Of a stretch of 64,000 bases of DNA, positions 44,098 through 53,400 are shown piece by piece (position 1 is the first letter of the stretch; each line of letters opens with the position of its first letter). Made by a program: the position numbers and the translations under genes. The DNA comes from an uncultured Geobacteraceae bacterium. Lineage in GTDB: Bacteria > Desulfobacterota > Desulfuromonadia > Geobacterales > Pseudopelobacteraceae. The DNA lies in NCBI GenBank assembly GCA_903939115.1, contig CAJAFV010000080.1, forward strand, positions 1 through 64,000, read 5' to 3'. The notes beneath the pieces were generated by a model that worked only from the letters and a program-made list of their open reading frames with translations, had not been told where the DNA came from and did no database searches.

Positions 44098-44658
44098 CTA
44101 ATTCTGCAATTCCGCCATCCCGATAACATAGCACTCATTACAGAGACCATGACTTATTTTCGGTAGCGTATTCAATTCAAATAATTTCAAAGAAACAATA
44201 GCACCTTCTACTTCTACCCAAAAATTTTCAGCTAGTTTAACTTTGTTGCACATACAGCACATTGTAATCATCTCGTTTGACCTTGGAAGATCAAACTTCA
44301 AAAAATCCACAGTATCTCTTGTCTCTTCACGGATCAAATGGCTTACAAACTCAATACTATTATGCTGGATTGGTGAAATTGTCAGTTTAAGGTATCTACG
44401 TTTATCAGGCGAATCACATCGAAACGGTATTGTCACTGACTTGTTATGCTCTCTGATGTTTTTCAGAATGTTTGCGTATAAGTGAGTGGCTTCAGGGCCT
44501 TCAATAAATTGCCATATGGGTTTGTTTTCAATCATGTGAGGCAGAAGAGTTTCTGCTGCTTGATTCTCCTCTGCGAATAACTGCCAGTTATCACTGACGC
44601 TGATAATCTTGTCCTCATTGTCAATGGTATAAGCATAAGTGATGCCACTTGATCCCAT
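44098..44658 (-). CDS. PAS-like protein with C-terminal Cys motif
   Basis: 186 residues. The first 120 resemble a PAS sensor (ITYAYTIDNEDKIISVSDNW, FAEENQAAETLLPHM). The C-terminus has CCMCNKVK about 35 residues before HGLCNECY, a cysteine arrangement seen at the ends of some PAS proteins and kinases and likely to bind zinc. It has no kinase, DNA-binding or membrane segment. Its partner and ligand are unknown. Confidence 0.7.
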   Translation of the reverse strand: MGSSGITYAYTIDNEDKIISVSDNWQLFAEENQAAETLLPHMIENKPIWQFIEGPEATHLYANILKNIREHNKSVTIPFRCDSPDKRRYLKLTISPIQHNSIEFVSHLIREETRDTVDFLKFDLPRSNEMITMCCMCNKVKLAENFWVEVEGAIVSLKLFELNTLPKISHGLCNECYVIGMAELQN

Positions 44659-44793
44659 TTAGCTGTCCTTTCGCCTGCCTGATAATAATTTCAGCGTGCG
44701 CTTTATAGATTGAATATGCCACTATTATATCTATGTTCCACCTTTGTGAACGTAGAGAGCGTATATTACTTCCTCACGTGCTGTATCACTCAA

Positions 44794-44824
44794 AAAGCCG
44801 ACCCCCCAAATGGAGGTCGGCTTT
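44794..44824 (-). terminator. Rho-independent terminator of the HU gene
   Basis: A 10-bp perfect stem (AAAGCCGACC and GGTCGGCTTT) with an 11-base loop, followed on the minus strand by TTTTT. It lies 64 bases after the HU stop codon. Confidence 0.8.
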
Positions 44825-44888
44825 CAAAGTAGCAAGGTTTAACTGCGTGAAAGCCCCCACTTTTTTATAATAGAAGGGACTTCCGTCC

Positions 44889-45155
44889 TTACAGCCCTTT
44901 CAAATCTTTACCAGCAGTGAATTTTCCACTCTTTGATGCAGCAATTTTAAGTTCTGCCCCTGTCTGTGGGTTGCGGCCTATTCTTGCGGCCCTTGCCGAA
45001 ACAGCGAATGTACCAAAGCCCGGAAATGTGATCTTATCGCCAGCTTTCAAAAGTTCAGTTGTCACTTTTATAAAGGCGGCCACTGTTTCTGCTGCTACAT
45101 TTTTAGGTACATCCAGTTCCTCTGCCACTGCCGCTACAAATTCTGCTTTTGTCAT
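44889..45155 (-). CDS. hup: HU family nucleoid DNA-binding protein
   Basis: 88 residues from the ATG of TKAEFVAAVAEELDVPK; AAGGAG lies just upstream, and the longer in-frame extension is unsupported. HU/IHF signature GFGTFAVSARAARIGRNPQTG with the DNA-intercalating Pro in the arm and a C-terminal KSGKFTAGKDLK. It bends and compacts DNA as a dimer. It is flanked by its own strong promoter and terminator. Confidence 0.96.
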   Translation of the reverse strand: MTKAEFVAAVAEELDVPKNVAAETVAAFIKVTTELLKAGDKITFPGFGTFAVSARAARIGRNPQTGAELKIAASKSGKFTAGKDLKGL

Positions 45156-45265
45156 GTTTTTCTCCTTTTTTTTGGGATTATTTCCCCGGGTGTATTTATT
45201 GAATATCATTTAAGACGACACCATAGCACCCTTACAATGCCAATTGGTGTATTCATGCGAAACAG

Positions 45266-45293
45266 ATTATAATTTAAAGATACGTGCGGTCAA
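45266..45293 (-). promoter_or_regulatory. Strong sigma-70 promoter of the HU gene
   Basis: On the minus strand: TTGACC, a 16-base spacer, then TATAAT. It predicts a leader of about 100 bases before the HU start codon. Confidence 0.7.
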
Positions 45294-45606
45294 GAATATT
45301 CAATAGCTTTAGTGAAGGGCCACCAGATGTTTTTTGTCTATGGCCTGTTTTTATGCCATTTTTCAGAAGTTTACACCCACCTGAGTCCCAGGTTTTTCAA
45401 GGGAATTCATCCACCTCGGGCTATTTTTGGCACGGTGCTGACTGCAATCTGCGCCATCATCTTGGTGCGACACGGTATATGAGAATAATGTTCATGTAAA
45501 GAAAACAAGGGCGACAAGCAGGATCTAGTTATTTTGATCCCGTCATTTTTTTTCAGACCGCACTGGAAGATAGAAAAAAGGTGAAAAATAATTTCCTCTT
45601 GCTTGA
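45294..45606. other. Intergenic stretch between HU and the type VI locus
   Basis: No convincing gene. Short ORFs on both strands here lack ribosome-binding sites and family features. A TTGGCACGGTGCTG string near 45427 resembles the -24 element of a sigma-54 promoter, but no -12 element follows at the right spacing. Confidence 0.5.
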
Positions 45607-45634
45607 TTGACAACATATAAACATTGTCTATAAT
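45607..45634 (+). promoter_or_regulatory. Consensus sigma-70 promoter of the type VI secretion operon
   Basis: TTGACA (45607-45612), 16-base spacer, TATAAT (45629-45634), both hexamers perfect. A small inverted repeat GACAA/TTGTC sits at 45609-45613 and 45624-45628, inside the spacer edges, and may be an operator. Transcription would start near 45641, 50 bases before the first gene. Confidence 0.75.
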
Positions 45635-45690
45635 TAAAGTATTGGTGAGTTTAATATAATAAAAAAAAATTGTTTTAAGGATGTCATGAT

Positions 45691-46668
45691 ATGAAGGTAC
45701 AGCCATCAATAGCTATGATGCTTATCCACATTCATGGGCCAATGAAGGGGGCCATTCAGGAGTTTTCCGAAGAATGTGTCTCAATCGGACGCCACCCTTC
45801 CTGTGCCGTCCGCTTTCCCTCAGATAACCGCAACAGCGTCTCCCGAAAACATGCTGAAATTGCCCGTGAAGGCAACCAGTTCAAGCTGGTCGATCATAGT
45901 ACTAACGGCACGTACCTTAACGGCAAAAAGGTTACCGAGGCCTATCTCAAGGATGGAGACGTACTGGAGTTCTCCGAAGGAGGACCGAAAGTAAGCTTTA
46001 TTACCAAAGTGGTTAAGTCGCAGGATGCTGCGCCACATGCGGCAACCACTCACGAAGAACAGGAGGTGCTCCGGGAGGAGATCGTACTGGATAGATCCTC
46101 ACAGCCCGATCATTTTCAGTCGGTGCGGAGTGATAAATCACCTCCACCTCCTTCCCCATCATATCTGGCTTCGCAGGGCATGCCGTCTCTTTCTCAGCAA
46201 CCGGTTTCAAAGTTTCCGGAAGATCTTCCGACCGAAAAGATCAATGCTCCTCTAGTCATCCAGTTCGGTCCGTCTCTTCGATCGTACCGCGAATTACCGG
46301 TCACTATCGGCTGCAGTCCCACATCTGATTTTGTCATCATTCATCCCTCCATTCTTGGCCAGCACGCACAAATATTCTTTGCAAACGGTCAATACTGGAT
46401 AAAGGACCTTACAGGACAAGGCATGATTCGGGTAAACAACGGTCCGATCCCTTTTCAGGCCCAGCTGCATAGCAATGATCTCGTCTCTTTGGCGTCTCGC
46501 GGGCCTGCGCTCTGTTTTCTCGGTGAAGGGCGTTTTGCCGAGGCTGAAGAGCCGGTTGGGATGACGCGTGTTGAGGCAGCGACAGGAAATAGTGGCGTTC
46601 AGGAAAAGCATGATACCGAAACCGGAGAGGCCGAAGGGCTCTGGGCGAAGCTGAAGAAGAGATTCTAA
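45691..46668 (+). CDS. Type VI-associated protein with two FHA domains
   Basis: 325 residues. FHA1 (about 10-107) is canonical: IGRHPSCAVRF, VSRKHAEIARE and STNGTYLNGKKV contain the Arg, Ser, His and Asn residues that bind phosphothreonine. A Pro/Ser-rich linker follows (about 110-190). FHA2 (about 195-290) is weaker: IGCSPTSDFVI lacks the usual Arg, and the Ser-x-x-His motif is ILGQHAQI. Such proteins act in post-translational control of type VI secretion with a Ser/Thr kinase. First gene of the locus. It lacks the TagH C-terminal domain, which is on a separate protein two genes later. Confidence 0.88.
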   Translation: MKVQPSIAMMLIHIHGPMKGAIQEFSEECVSIGRHPSCAVRFPSDNRNSVSRKHAEIAREGNQFKLVDHSTNGTYLNGKKVTEAYLKDGDVLEFSEGGPKVSFITKVVKSQDAAPHAATTHEEQEVLREEIVLDRSSQPDHFQSVRSDKSPPPPSPSYLASQGMPSLSQQPVSKFPEDLPTEKINAPLVIQFGPSLRSYRELPVTIGCSPTSDFVIIHPSILGQHAQIFFANGQYWIKDLTGQGMIRVNNGPIPFQAQLHSNDLVSLASRGPALCFLGEGRFAEAEEPVGMTRVEAATGNSGVQEKHDTETGEAEGLWAKLKKRF

Positions 46669-46711
46669 TGTCAGCTTGGCATGAGGGATTATCGAAGCAT
46701 CGCGAGAGTCG

Positions 46712-47116
46712 ATGACCATGAATACTTCAAGTGAAACAGATGTCGACAAAGAGGAGAAGGGAGTGCTGTGCCTGGATGTTAGCCGCATCCTTACGAAAAT
46801 ACACCGTAAATGGCAACAGTCAGGTTGTGATGAAGAGGTCTGGCTGAAACGTGTAACGCCCTTTGAAGAAATGGACACCGTAATTCTCCCTGCAGATTCT
46901 GAAACAGTCCAACAGTCGCTTCCGGTTGAAGATGAGCTGACGGAAACGGTTATTCTGACACCCGTGGTATTTGGAAAGAAGACAGCTGCAGCAGAGTGGT
47001 CGCTTGATGAGGTCCCAGAAACGGTGATTATTACGCCGGGTAGTGAAGATGATCTCGACGAAACAATTATACTTCCGCCAAAGCAGGAACGGCTGAAGCG
47101 GAGGGGAATCCGTTAA
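46712..47116 (+). CDS. Unknown protein with four Thr-V/I-I-L/I motifs
   Basis: 134 residues, no known family. After an N-terminal helical part (1-50) it carries four copies of an acidic-Thr motif: MDTVILPAD (Thr56), TETVILTPV (Thr79), PETVIITPG (Thr104) and DETIILPPK (Thr118). Each has Leu or Ile at the Thr+3 position, a preference of several FHA domains for phosphothreonine peptides. It lies between the FHA protein and the TagH C-terminal-like protein. I infer a multivalent phospho-scaffold for the FHA protein; the kinase is not in the window. Confidence 0.75.
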   Translation: MTMNTSSETDVDKEEKGVLCLDVSRILTKIHRKWQQSGCDEEVWLKRVTPFEEMDTVILPADSETVQQSLPVEDELTETVILTPVVFGKKTAAAEWSLDEVPETVIITPGSEDDLDETIILPPKQERLKRRGIR

Positions 47117-47120
47117 ATAC

Positions 47121-47852
47121 ATGAACGATGGAGTCGGCGTGGACAGACTTGAAGAACTCATACTGGATCTTGTCGTCAGAGAACGGGCTGATTTGGAGGC
47201 TTCGATTGAGGCCCTGCTGTTGCAGGAGTTAGGCAGCTTGTCGTCTAGCGAACGCCTCCGGCGGGTTGAGGAACTTATCGTACATTTCGCCTCCTACATG
47301 CACGAAGAGAGGAAAGAGGCGAGCGTGGACTCCGACGAAGCCGCCAGATTTTTATCTCTTCTTCTTGGAAAGAAGCTGTCGGCCGAAGGATTGTCGACGG
47401 ACGAGATGACACAAAAGTTCGTTGAAGCCTTTACAACGATATTTGACACATTGAACCGGATAAATACGGTTATCCAGACGTCACTTTTGGGTCAGGGGAG
47501 TGAACTTGAGACTATCCGTCAGGTTATCGGGGCCCAGATTGAAAGGGTGGAGGGAACGTCTTCCGTCAAGGAATATCTCGATAAGATTCAGGAGGCGTTC
47601 CTGGTGGCTCACACCTCATTCCAGCTGGCTGCCAGAAATATCGTAACCGCGATGCTGAGGGAGCTTGACCCGGAGGCCATTGAAGCATCGTTGAAGCCGG
47701 GGTTCAGGTTCGGACCGATGCGGAAGGCAGAGTTATTTGATAGCTACAGCGAGAAACACGAGGTGCTTACGCGGTGGATTGAATCGGGACATTTTAACGA
47801 GAGACTTTTGAGGGAATTCGAGAAACTCTGCCAGCGATCATACCACATATGA
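47121..47852 (+). CDS. TagH C-terminal-domain-like protein
   Basis: 243 residues, mostly helical. The C-terminal 90 residues (SSVKEYLDKIQEAFLVAHTS, VTAMLRELDPEAIEASL, RKAELFDSYSEKHEVLTRW, FEKLCQRSY) resemble the conserved end of type VI FHA protein TagH/ImpI. In TagH this follows the FHA domain in one polypeptide; here it is free. The N-terminal 60 residues are rich in Glu and Leu and probably form a coiled coil. It starts five bases after the Thr-motif gene. Confidence 0.68.
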   Translation: MNDGVGVDRLEELILDLVVRERADLEASIEALLLQELGSLSSSERLRRVEELIVHFASYMHEERKEASVDSDEAARFLSLLLGKKLSAEGLSTDEMTQKFVEAFTTIFDTLNRINTVIQTSLLGQGSELETIRQVIGAQIERVEGTSSVKEYLDKIQEAFLVAHTSFQLAARNIVTAMLRELDPEAIEASLKPGFRFGPMRKAELFDSYSEKHEVLTRWIESGHFNERLLREFEKLCQRSYHI

Positions 47853-47873
47853 AGCATCTGTAAGGGGGATGTT

Positions 47874-48401
47874 ATGTGCCTGTCTGTAAAAACAATTGCG
47901 GTGACCTGTCTGATCTTTTTCTGCTCCTCATGCAGCATGATGCCATGGTCGAAGTCGAAGTCCGGCTCCGAAACCAAATCGACGTACGAACCCCGTTACG
48001 AAAAAAACGCCCTGACCGTGAACATAAAGAGCAACCCGCGTCTTAATCTGTATCAGGAACGTCCCCACTCACTGGTGCTCTGCATGTTTGAACTGAAGGA
48101 GCCTAACATGTTCAACCAGCTTTCCGATGAACGTGACGGGATTTACAAGCTGATGGAGTGCGGACGTTTCGACGGGAGTGTTGCTTTTGCCAAAAGACAA
48201 ATCGTCCAGCCCGGTGAAGATATCATTGATGTGAGGGACCGGGCGGAGGGGGCCAAGTACCTGGGGATAGTGGCAGGGTATTACGACCTCAAAAAAAACA
48301 GTGCCATACGTCTGCTGCCGATTGACAAGGTGGGGCCGGGCAAAATCGTCATTGATCTGGTAGTAGGTCCAAGAGAAATTCAGGATATACGGGTGCGCTA
48401 A
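47874..48401 (+). CDS. tssJ: Type VI secretion lipoprotein TssJ
   Basis: 175 residues. The signal peptide ends at a cysteine cluster, with Cys20 (FFCSSCSMMPW) the likely lipidation site. The mature part contains the TssJ features LTVNIKSNPRLNLYQERPHS, LVLCMFELK and AKYLGIVAGYYDL. It is an outer-membrane lipoprotein that contacts TssM in the membrane complex. Its TAA overlaps the start of tssK. Confidence 0.9.
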   Translation: MCLSVKTIAVTCLIFFCSSCSMMPWSKSKSGSETKSTYEPRYEKNALTVNIKSNPRLNLYQERPHSLVLCMFELKEPNMFNQLSDERDGIYKLMECGRFDGSVAFAKRQIVQPGEDIIDVRDRAEGAKYLGIVAGYYDLKKNSAIRLLPIDKVGPGKIVIDLVVGPREIQDIRVR

Positions 48402-49795
48402 TGGATACCGCGAAACCACTTTTCTGGCATCAGGGGCTGTTCATTCAGCCGCAGCATTTCCAGCTGGCCGACCGACATGGAGCGTCTCTTCTGGCGCCTT
48501 TATACGATTTCGTATCGCCCTGCCTCTGGGGGGTTGGAACGATGGTGATCCAGAAAGCAGCGCTGGGTGCCAGGACTTTCTGCATCAACTCCGGAGAGTT
48601 CGTGTTTTCTGATGGCACGCTTGTGAATCTGCCGGGCAACGCGGTTACCGAATCCCGCAAGTTCGATGATGCCTGGGTAGAGGGTGGCAAGCCGTTTACT
48701 ATCTTTGCGGGAATCAAAAAATGGAACGATGAGGGTGAAAACGTTACGGTCGTCAACAAAATAGAGTCAATTTCAGGAATAAGTACACGGTATCTGACGC
48801 GTGCCGATACCGAGGAGTGCCCGGATCTTCATGCGGGCGGGGCGAAAGGGGAGATCAGCCGGCTTACGGTGGTTGTCAAAATATTCTGGCAGACCGAAAT
48901 CGACTCGATTGGAGAATACCTGTTAATCCCGGTTGCCCAACTCGAGCGTGACGGCGAAGAGATCGTCCTGTCCCGGCATTTTGTTCCGCCGTGCCTCACC
49001 ATATCGAGCTCGGAAACGCTGTTCAGTATTGTCAAGGAGATCCGGGATCTGATCGCTTCCCGAGGGCGCCAGTTGGAGGAGTTCAAGAGGCAGCGTGGTA
49101 TCCAGACGTCAGAATTCGGTTCACGGGATATGGTCTACCTCCTGGCCGTGCGCTCCCTGAATCGCTATATCCCGCTCCTGTTTCATCTCACCGAGACGCG
49201 GCAGGTTCACCCGTGGACTCTGTATGGATGCCTGCGTCAACTCATCGGAGAATTCACCTCGTTCTCCGAGACCATCACCGTGATGGGCGAAGTGTTCGGG
49301 AGTGGTGAAAGGCTGCTTCCCGGTTACGACCACTCTAACCTGTGGGAATGTTTCCGGGCGGCACAGATGCTCATTGCGCGACTTCTTGATGAGATTACTG
49401 CGGGTCCTGAATATGTACTAGAACTCGTCTACGATGGCACCTATTTCTCTGCGGAGCTGAAGTCGGTCGTTTTCGAGGCAAAGAATCGCTGCTATCTGGT
49501 TATGAGAACGGACGAGGATCCGAAGCTGGTGATCGATTATGTGGCTAATGTGGCCAAGTTCAGTTCCCGCGAACACCTTCCCATCCTGATAGCAAGGGCT
49601 CTGCCGGGGATTAATCTCGAACACCTGCCGATACCTCCCCAGGAACTGCCGCGTCGGGCGAACTGTGTCTACTTTGCTGTGGACACACATCATGAGCAGT
49701 GGGCTCTGGTTGAAAAGGGGAAAAATATGGCCCTCTATTGGGACAATGCGCCGGAGGATCTGGAAATTGAATTAATGGTGGTGGGCAGATCTTGA
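48401..49795 (+). CDS. tssK: Type VI secretion baseplate protein TssK
   Basis: 464 residues, normal length. It opens with PLFWHQGLFIQPQHFQLADR, characteristic of the family (FWhqGLFLqPQHFQ). It connects the baseplate to the TssLM membrane complex. It has no membrane segment. It overlaps the start region of tssL and begins within the end of tssJ. Confidence 0.96.
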   Translation: MDTAKPLFWHQGLFIQPQHFQLADRHGASLLAPLYDFVSPCLWGVGTMVIQKAALGARTFCINSGEFVFSDGTLVNLPGNAVTESRKFDDAWVEGGKPFTIFAGIKKWNDEGENVTVVNKIESISGISTRYLTRADTEECPDLHAGGAKGEISRLTVVVKIFWQTEIDSIGEYLLIPVAQLERDGEEIVLSRHFVPPCLTISSSETLFSIVKEIRDLIASRGRQLEEFKRQRGIQTSEFGSRDMVYLLAVRSLNRYIPLLFHLTETRQVHPWTLYGCLRQLIGEFTSFSETITVMGEVFGSGERLLPGYDHSNLWECFRAAQMLIARLLDEITAGPEYVLELVYDGTYFSAELKSVVFEAKNRCYLVMRTDEDPKLVIDYVANVAKFSSREHLPILIARALPGINLEHLPIPPQELPRRANCVYFAVDTHHEQWALVEKGKNMALYWDNAPEDLEIELMVVGRS

Positions 49796-49818
49796 TTGCT
49801 CAGGATCAGGAGACAGGC

Positions 49819-50496
49819 ATGCATCTCATAGATTGTTTCATACACCTGATCGTTTACGTGTGCTACTTCAGGAAAAATGCGGAATCCAGGCAGCAACCCT
49901 ATGAACAGGTCAGGGCTGACGTGCTCCGTTTTCTTTCCGAAAGTGAGACGTGCATGAGGGAAGGGGGATTCTCCAGAGATGATTATGACCTGGCCCGTTT
50001 CATGGTCTGTGCCTGGGTGGACGAGGTCGTTCTGAGCTCAGGCTGGGGCCAGAAAAACATGTGGCAGCGTGAGCAGCTCCAGCGGATTTTCTACAATACC
50101 GTCGAGGCAGGGGAGGAGGCTTTTGAGAAGCTGAATTCCCTCGGATTTCACCAGTCGCAGGTGCGTGAGGTCTTTTACGTCTGTCTCGCTTTGGGATTCA
50201 AAGGACGCTTCATTCATCCAGGAGACGAATATCTGCTGGATCAGCTCACGGTATCGAATCTCAAACTTCTCATGGGGAGTTCAGTCGCGTCCCTGTCGCT
50301 GGAACGGGTGGAGCTTTTTCCCGAAGGATATCCTGCGGGCGTGGTGGGAATTGCTCCCCCGAAGCGCACGTTCCGATTCTCAGTTCCTGTCATTGTTGCT
50401 CTTGTCGGACCTGTCGCTTTACTTGGTATTCTCTACCTCATTTACCGATTCGCTCTTGGCGGCATTGCGGAGAATTTTTTGAGGACGGTGGCCTGA
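49819..50496 (+). CDS. tssL: Type VI secretion membrane protein TssL (DotU type)
   Basis: 225 residues from the ATG at 49819, chosen because AGGAG lies six bases upstream; a TTG at 49792 would overlap tssK. The cytoplasmic DotU domain shows FMVCAWVDEVVLSSGWG, QREQLQRIFYNTVEAGEEAF and LALGFKGRF. A single C-terminal helix (about 190-215) anchors it. It forms the inner-membrane part with TssM. There is no C-terminal OmpA-like peptidoglycan-binding domain. Confidence 0.94.
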   Translation: MHLIDCFIHLIVYVCYFRKNAESRQQPYEQVRADVLRFLSESETCMREGGFSRDDYDLARFMVCAWVDEVVLSSGWGQKNMWQREQLQRIFYNTVEAGEEAFEKLNSLGFHQSQVREVFYVCLALGFKGRFIHPGDEYLLDQLTVSNLKLLMGSSVASLSLERVELFPEGYPAGVVGIAPPKRTFRFSVPVIVALVGPVALLGILYLIYRFALGGIAENFLRTVA

Positions 50497-50497
50497 T

Positions 50498-53400
50498 ATG
50501 AAAAAGCTCCTGAAATATGTTCTTCTGGTGATGGCGGCCGTGCTTGTTCTGTTGCTGATTATGGGGCTTGTTCTGTTGCTCGACTGGCCCTGGTGGGTTG
50601 GCGGTATTATGTTGCTGTGCTTGACGGGCTGCTGTTTTGGCGGGTTTTTCCTTAAAAAAATCTGGTTGCGGCGCAAGGAACAAAGATTCGTACAACAGGT
50701 GATTGCGGAAGATGAGTCCCACCTTAAAAAACTGCAGGGTAAAGAGCGTGATGAATATATGGATCTTCAGAACCGCTGGAAGGAGGCGGTGGAGACTCTA
50801 CGGCGCTCACATTTGAAGAAGCAGGGCAACCCCCTGTATGTGCTCCCCTGGTACCTGGTGATGGGTGAGAGTGGATCCGGCAAGACGACGGCCATAACCA
50901 GTGCAAAACTTTCATCACCCTTTGTGGATGCCACGAGAACCTCGGGCGTTTCGGGAACCAGAAATTGTGACTGGTGGTTTTTTGAGCAGGCGATCGTCAT
51001 TGATACTGCCGGGCGGTTTGCTATCCCGGTGGATGAGGGGAGGGACAAGGAGGAGTGGCAGAAGTTCCTCTCGCTGCTTGTTAAATACCGAAAGCGGGAG
51101 CCGATCCATGGTCTCATCGTTACCGTTTCGGCCGACAAGCTCGCTACCAGCCCGGTCGAAACAGTGGAAGAGGACGGTCGCACAATCCGCCGCCGCATTG
51201 ATGAACTGATGCGGGTCCTGGGGGTAAAATTTCCGGTCTACCTGCTGATTACCAAGTGTGACCTTGTGCAGGGGATGACCCAGTTTACCGAGATGCTGCC
51301 GGAAAAGAGCCTGGAACAGCCAATGGGGGTTGTTAATCAGGATCTCTCCAGGGATGTCAGCGGCTTTTTGGACCGTGTGATCTCATGCGTCGGCGAGCGA
51401 CTGAGCAATATCCGGCTTCTGCTGCTTCAGCAGTCCCAGGGAAAAGAGCTGAAAACCGGCGTACTGCTTTTTCCGGAGGAGTTCAAACGCTTGAAGAAAG
51501 GCCTTTCCGCCTTTGCAGGATATTCATTTCAGGAGAACCCGTTTCAGGAAACGCCAATCCTCAGGGGGATTTACTTCAGCAGCGGTCGGCAGGAGGGCAC
51601 TCCCTACTCCCACTTTCTCGGTGCACTGGGCCTGATAGGAGAGCGGGATGTCCTGCCCGGGACCAGCAACGGTCTGTTTCTGCACGATTTTTTTGCATCG
51701 GTGTTACCCCGTGATCGGGGACTTTTTGCCCCCACAACGCGAGCATTGGAGTGGCAGGCAATAACCCGGAATCTGGGATTGGCGGCCTGGGTAATTCTCG
51801 GGATAGCCGCAGCCGGCGTCATGAGTTTTTCCTTTGTTAAGAATCTGGCAACCATCCGGACTGCATCCCATGAGTTTTCGCGGCCACTTGCACTCTCGGG
51901 CGATATGACGGCGGATCTGGGCGCCTTGGAGCGATACCGGCAGATGATCCGCACTGTGGAAGTTTGTAACAGCAACTGGTGGGTGCCCCGTTTCGGACTC
52001 AACGAGAGCCGCAAGGTTGAGGCGGGACTGAAGGAACGCTACTGCAATCTGTTTCAAGGGAGATTTGTCGTCCCTTTGGACACTCGTGTCAACGAGTCAA
52101 TGGCCGGCTTCACTGCCGGCACTCCCGATGATGTAGTGGCTCCATACATTGTTCATGTGGCGCGACGGATAAACCTCATCAAGGCCCGGCTTGATAAGGG
52201 AACCGCCGGAGCTCTGCTGGCAAAGCCGCTTCCGGCCTACGTCACACGGGCAGCTGATCATTCCGTCGATGCGGAGGCGGCCAAAAAGTTCGGAGATCTC
52301 TACATTAGCGCGTTGGTCTGGAGATCGGATACCGCCGAGATGACCAAAGAGCTGTCGGTGCTGCAGAGCTGGTATAAACATCTGCTGGCGCTCAGGTCCG
52401 GCAACCTCCAGTGGCTCGTTGCCTGGGTGAATCGCCCGGGTGGTGTCACTCCGGTCACACTTCAATCTTTTTGGGGGGGAAGTCTGCCGCTTCAGGATGA
52501 AAAAACCGTGGCACCTGCCTTTACCCGGAAAGGAAAGGAGATGATCAACGGGCTTTTGGCAGAAATGACCTCCGCGCATCCTGAACCGGAACTTCTCGGT
52601 AAATCAAAGGGTACTTTCGAGGAGTGGTACCGCGGGAACTGTATTTCAACGTGGCAGGGATTTGCCACACAGTTCCCACGTGGAAGGGAGCGTCTCAAGG
52701 GAGAAAAGGAGTGGCGGGAGGTTGTCGCTAAGATGTCCTCGGACCAGGATCCCTATGTTGCCTTTATCAGCATGGTTACCGCTGAACTGGAACCTCTTGT
52801 CTGGAAGGGTGATATGCCCCTGTGGCTGCAGCAGACATATCAGTTCCAGATACTCAGGACGAAAGGGAGTGCCGGCGCCATGGTCGCGAAGAGTGCCGAG
52901 GAGGGTAAAAAGCTTGTCGAGAAGCTTGAAGAAACCCTGGGCCGGAAAACTCAGGCATCGTCATCTTTGGACTCCCAGTCGGCCGCATACACGGCGATTC
53001 AGGAATACCAGACGGCACTGGGAGGCATAGCCCAGGGAACGAAAAGCAGGAATCAGGCGTTCCAGCTGGCGTTGCAGGTTTACGGCGAAGATGCGGCCGT
53101 AAAGTCACCATTCAATACAGCGTTCGATGCGGTAGCTCGTCTCAAATCAAGTATCGGTGGTGGAGTGGATGACATCTTCGGGCGTTTGATTCAGGGCCAG
53201 TGTGATTTTCTGTGGGCATTTGTCAGAAAGGAGACCGCCTGTTCGCTCCAGAGTCAATGGGAAGAGAAAGTTCTGCAGGAGGCCCAAGGGGCAGACGATC
53301 CGCTGGTGATGCAGTATCTGGTGGGGCAGGAGGGGCCGGTGTGGAAATTCGTCAGCGGTCCGGCAAAGCCGTTTCTTAGCTGGGGTGCGCAGAAGGGCTA

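Noticed and set aside
45427..45447. TTGGCACGGTGCTG as a sigma-54 promoter before the type VI locus
   Set aside because: No GC element occurs 10 bases after GG, and a perfect sigma-70 promoter lies closer to the gene.
45407..45709. A 100-codon minus-strand ORF between HU and the type VI locus
   Set aside because: It has no ribosome-binding site or family features, overlaps the type VI promoter and first gene, and has an AT-driven composition.
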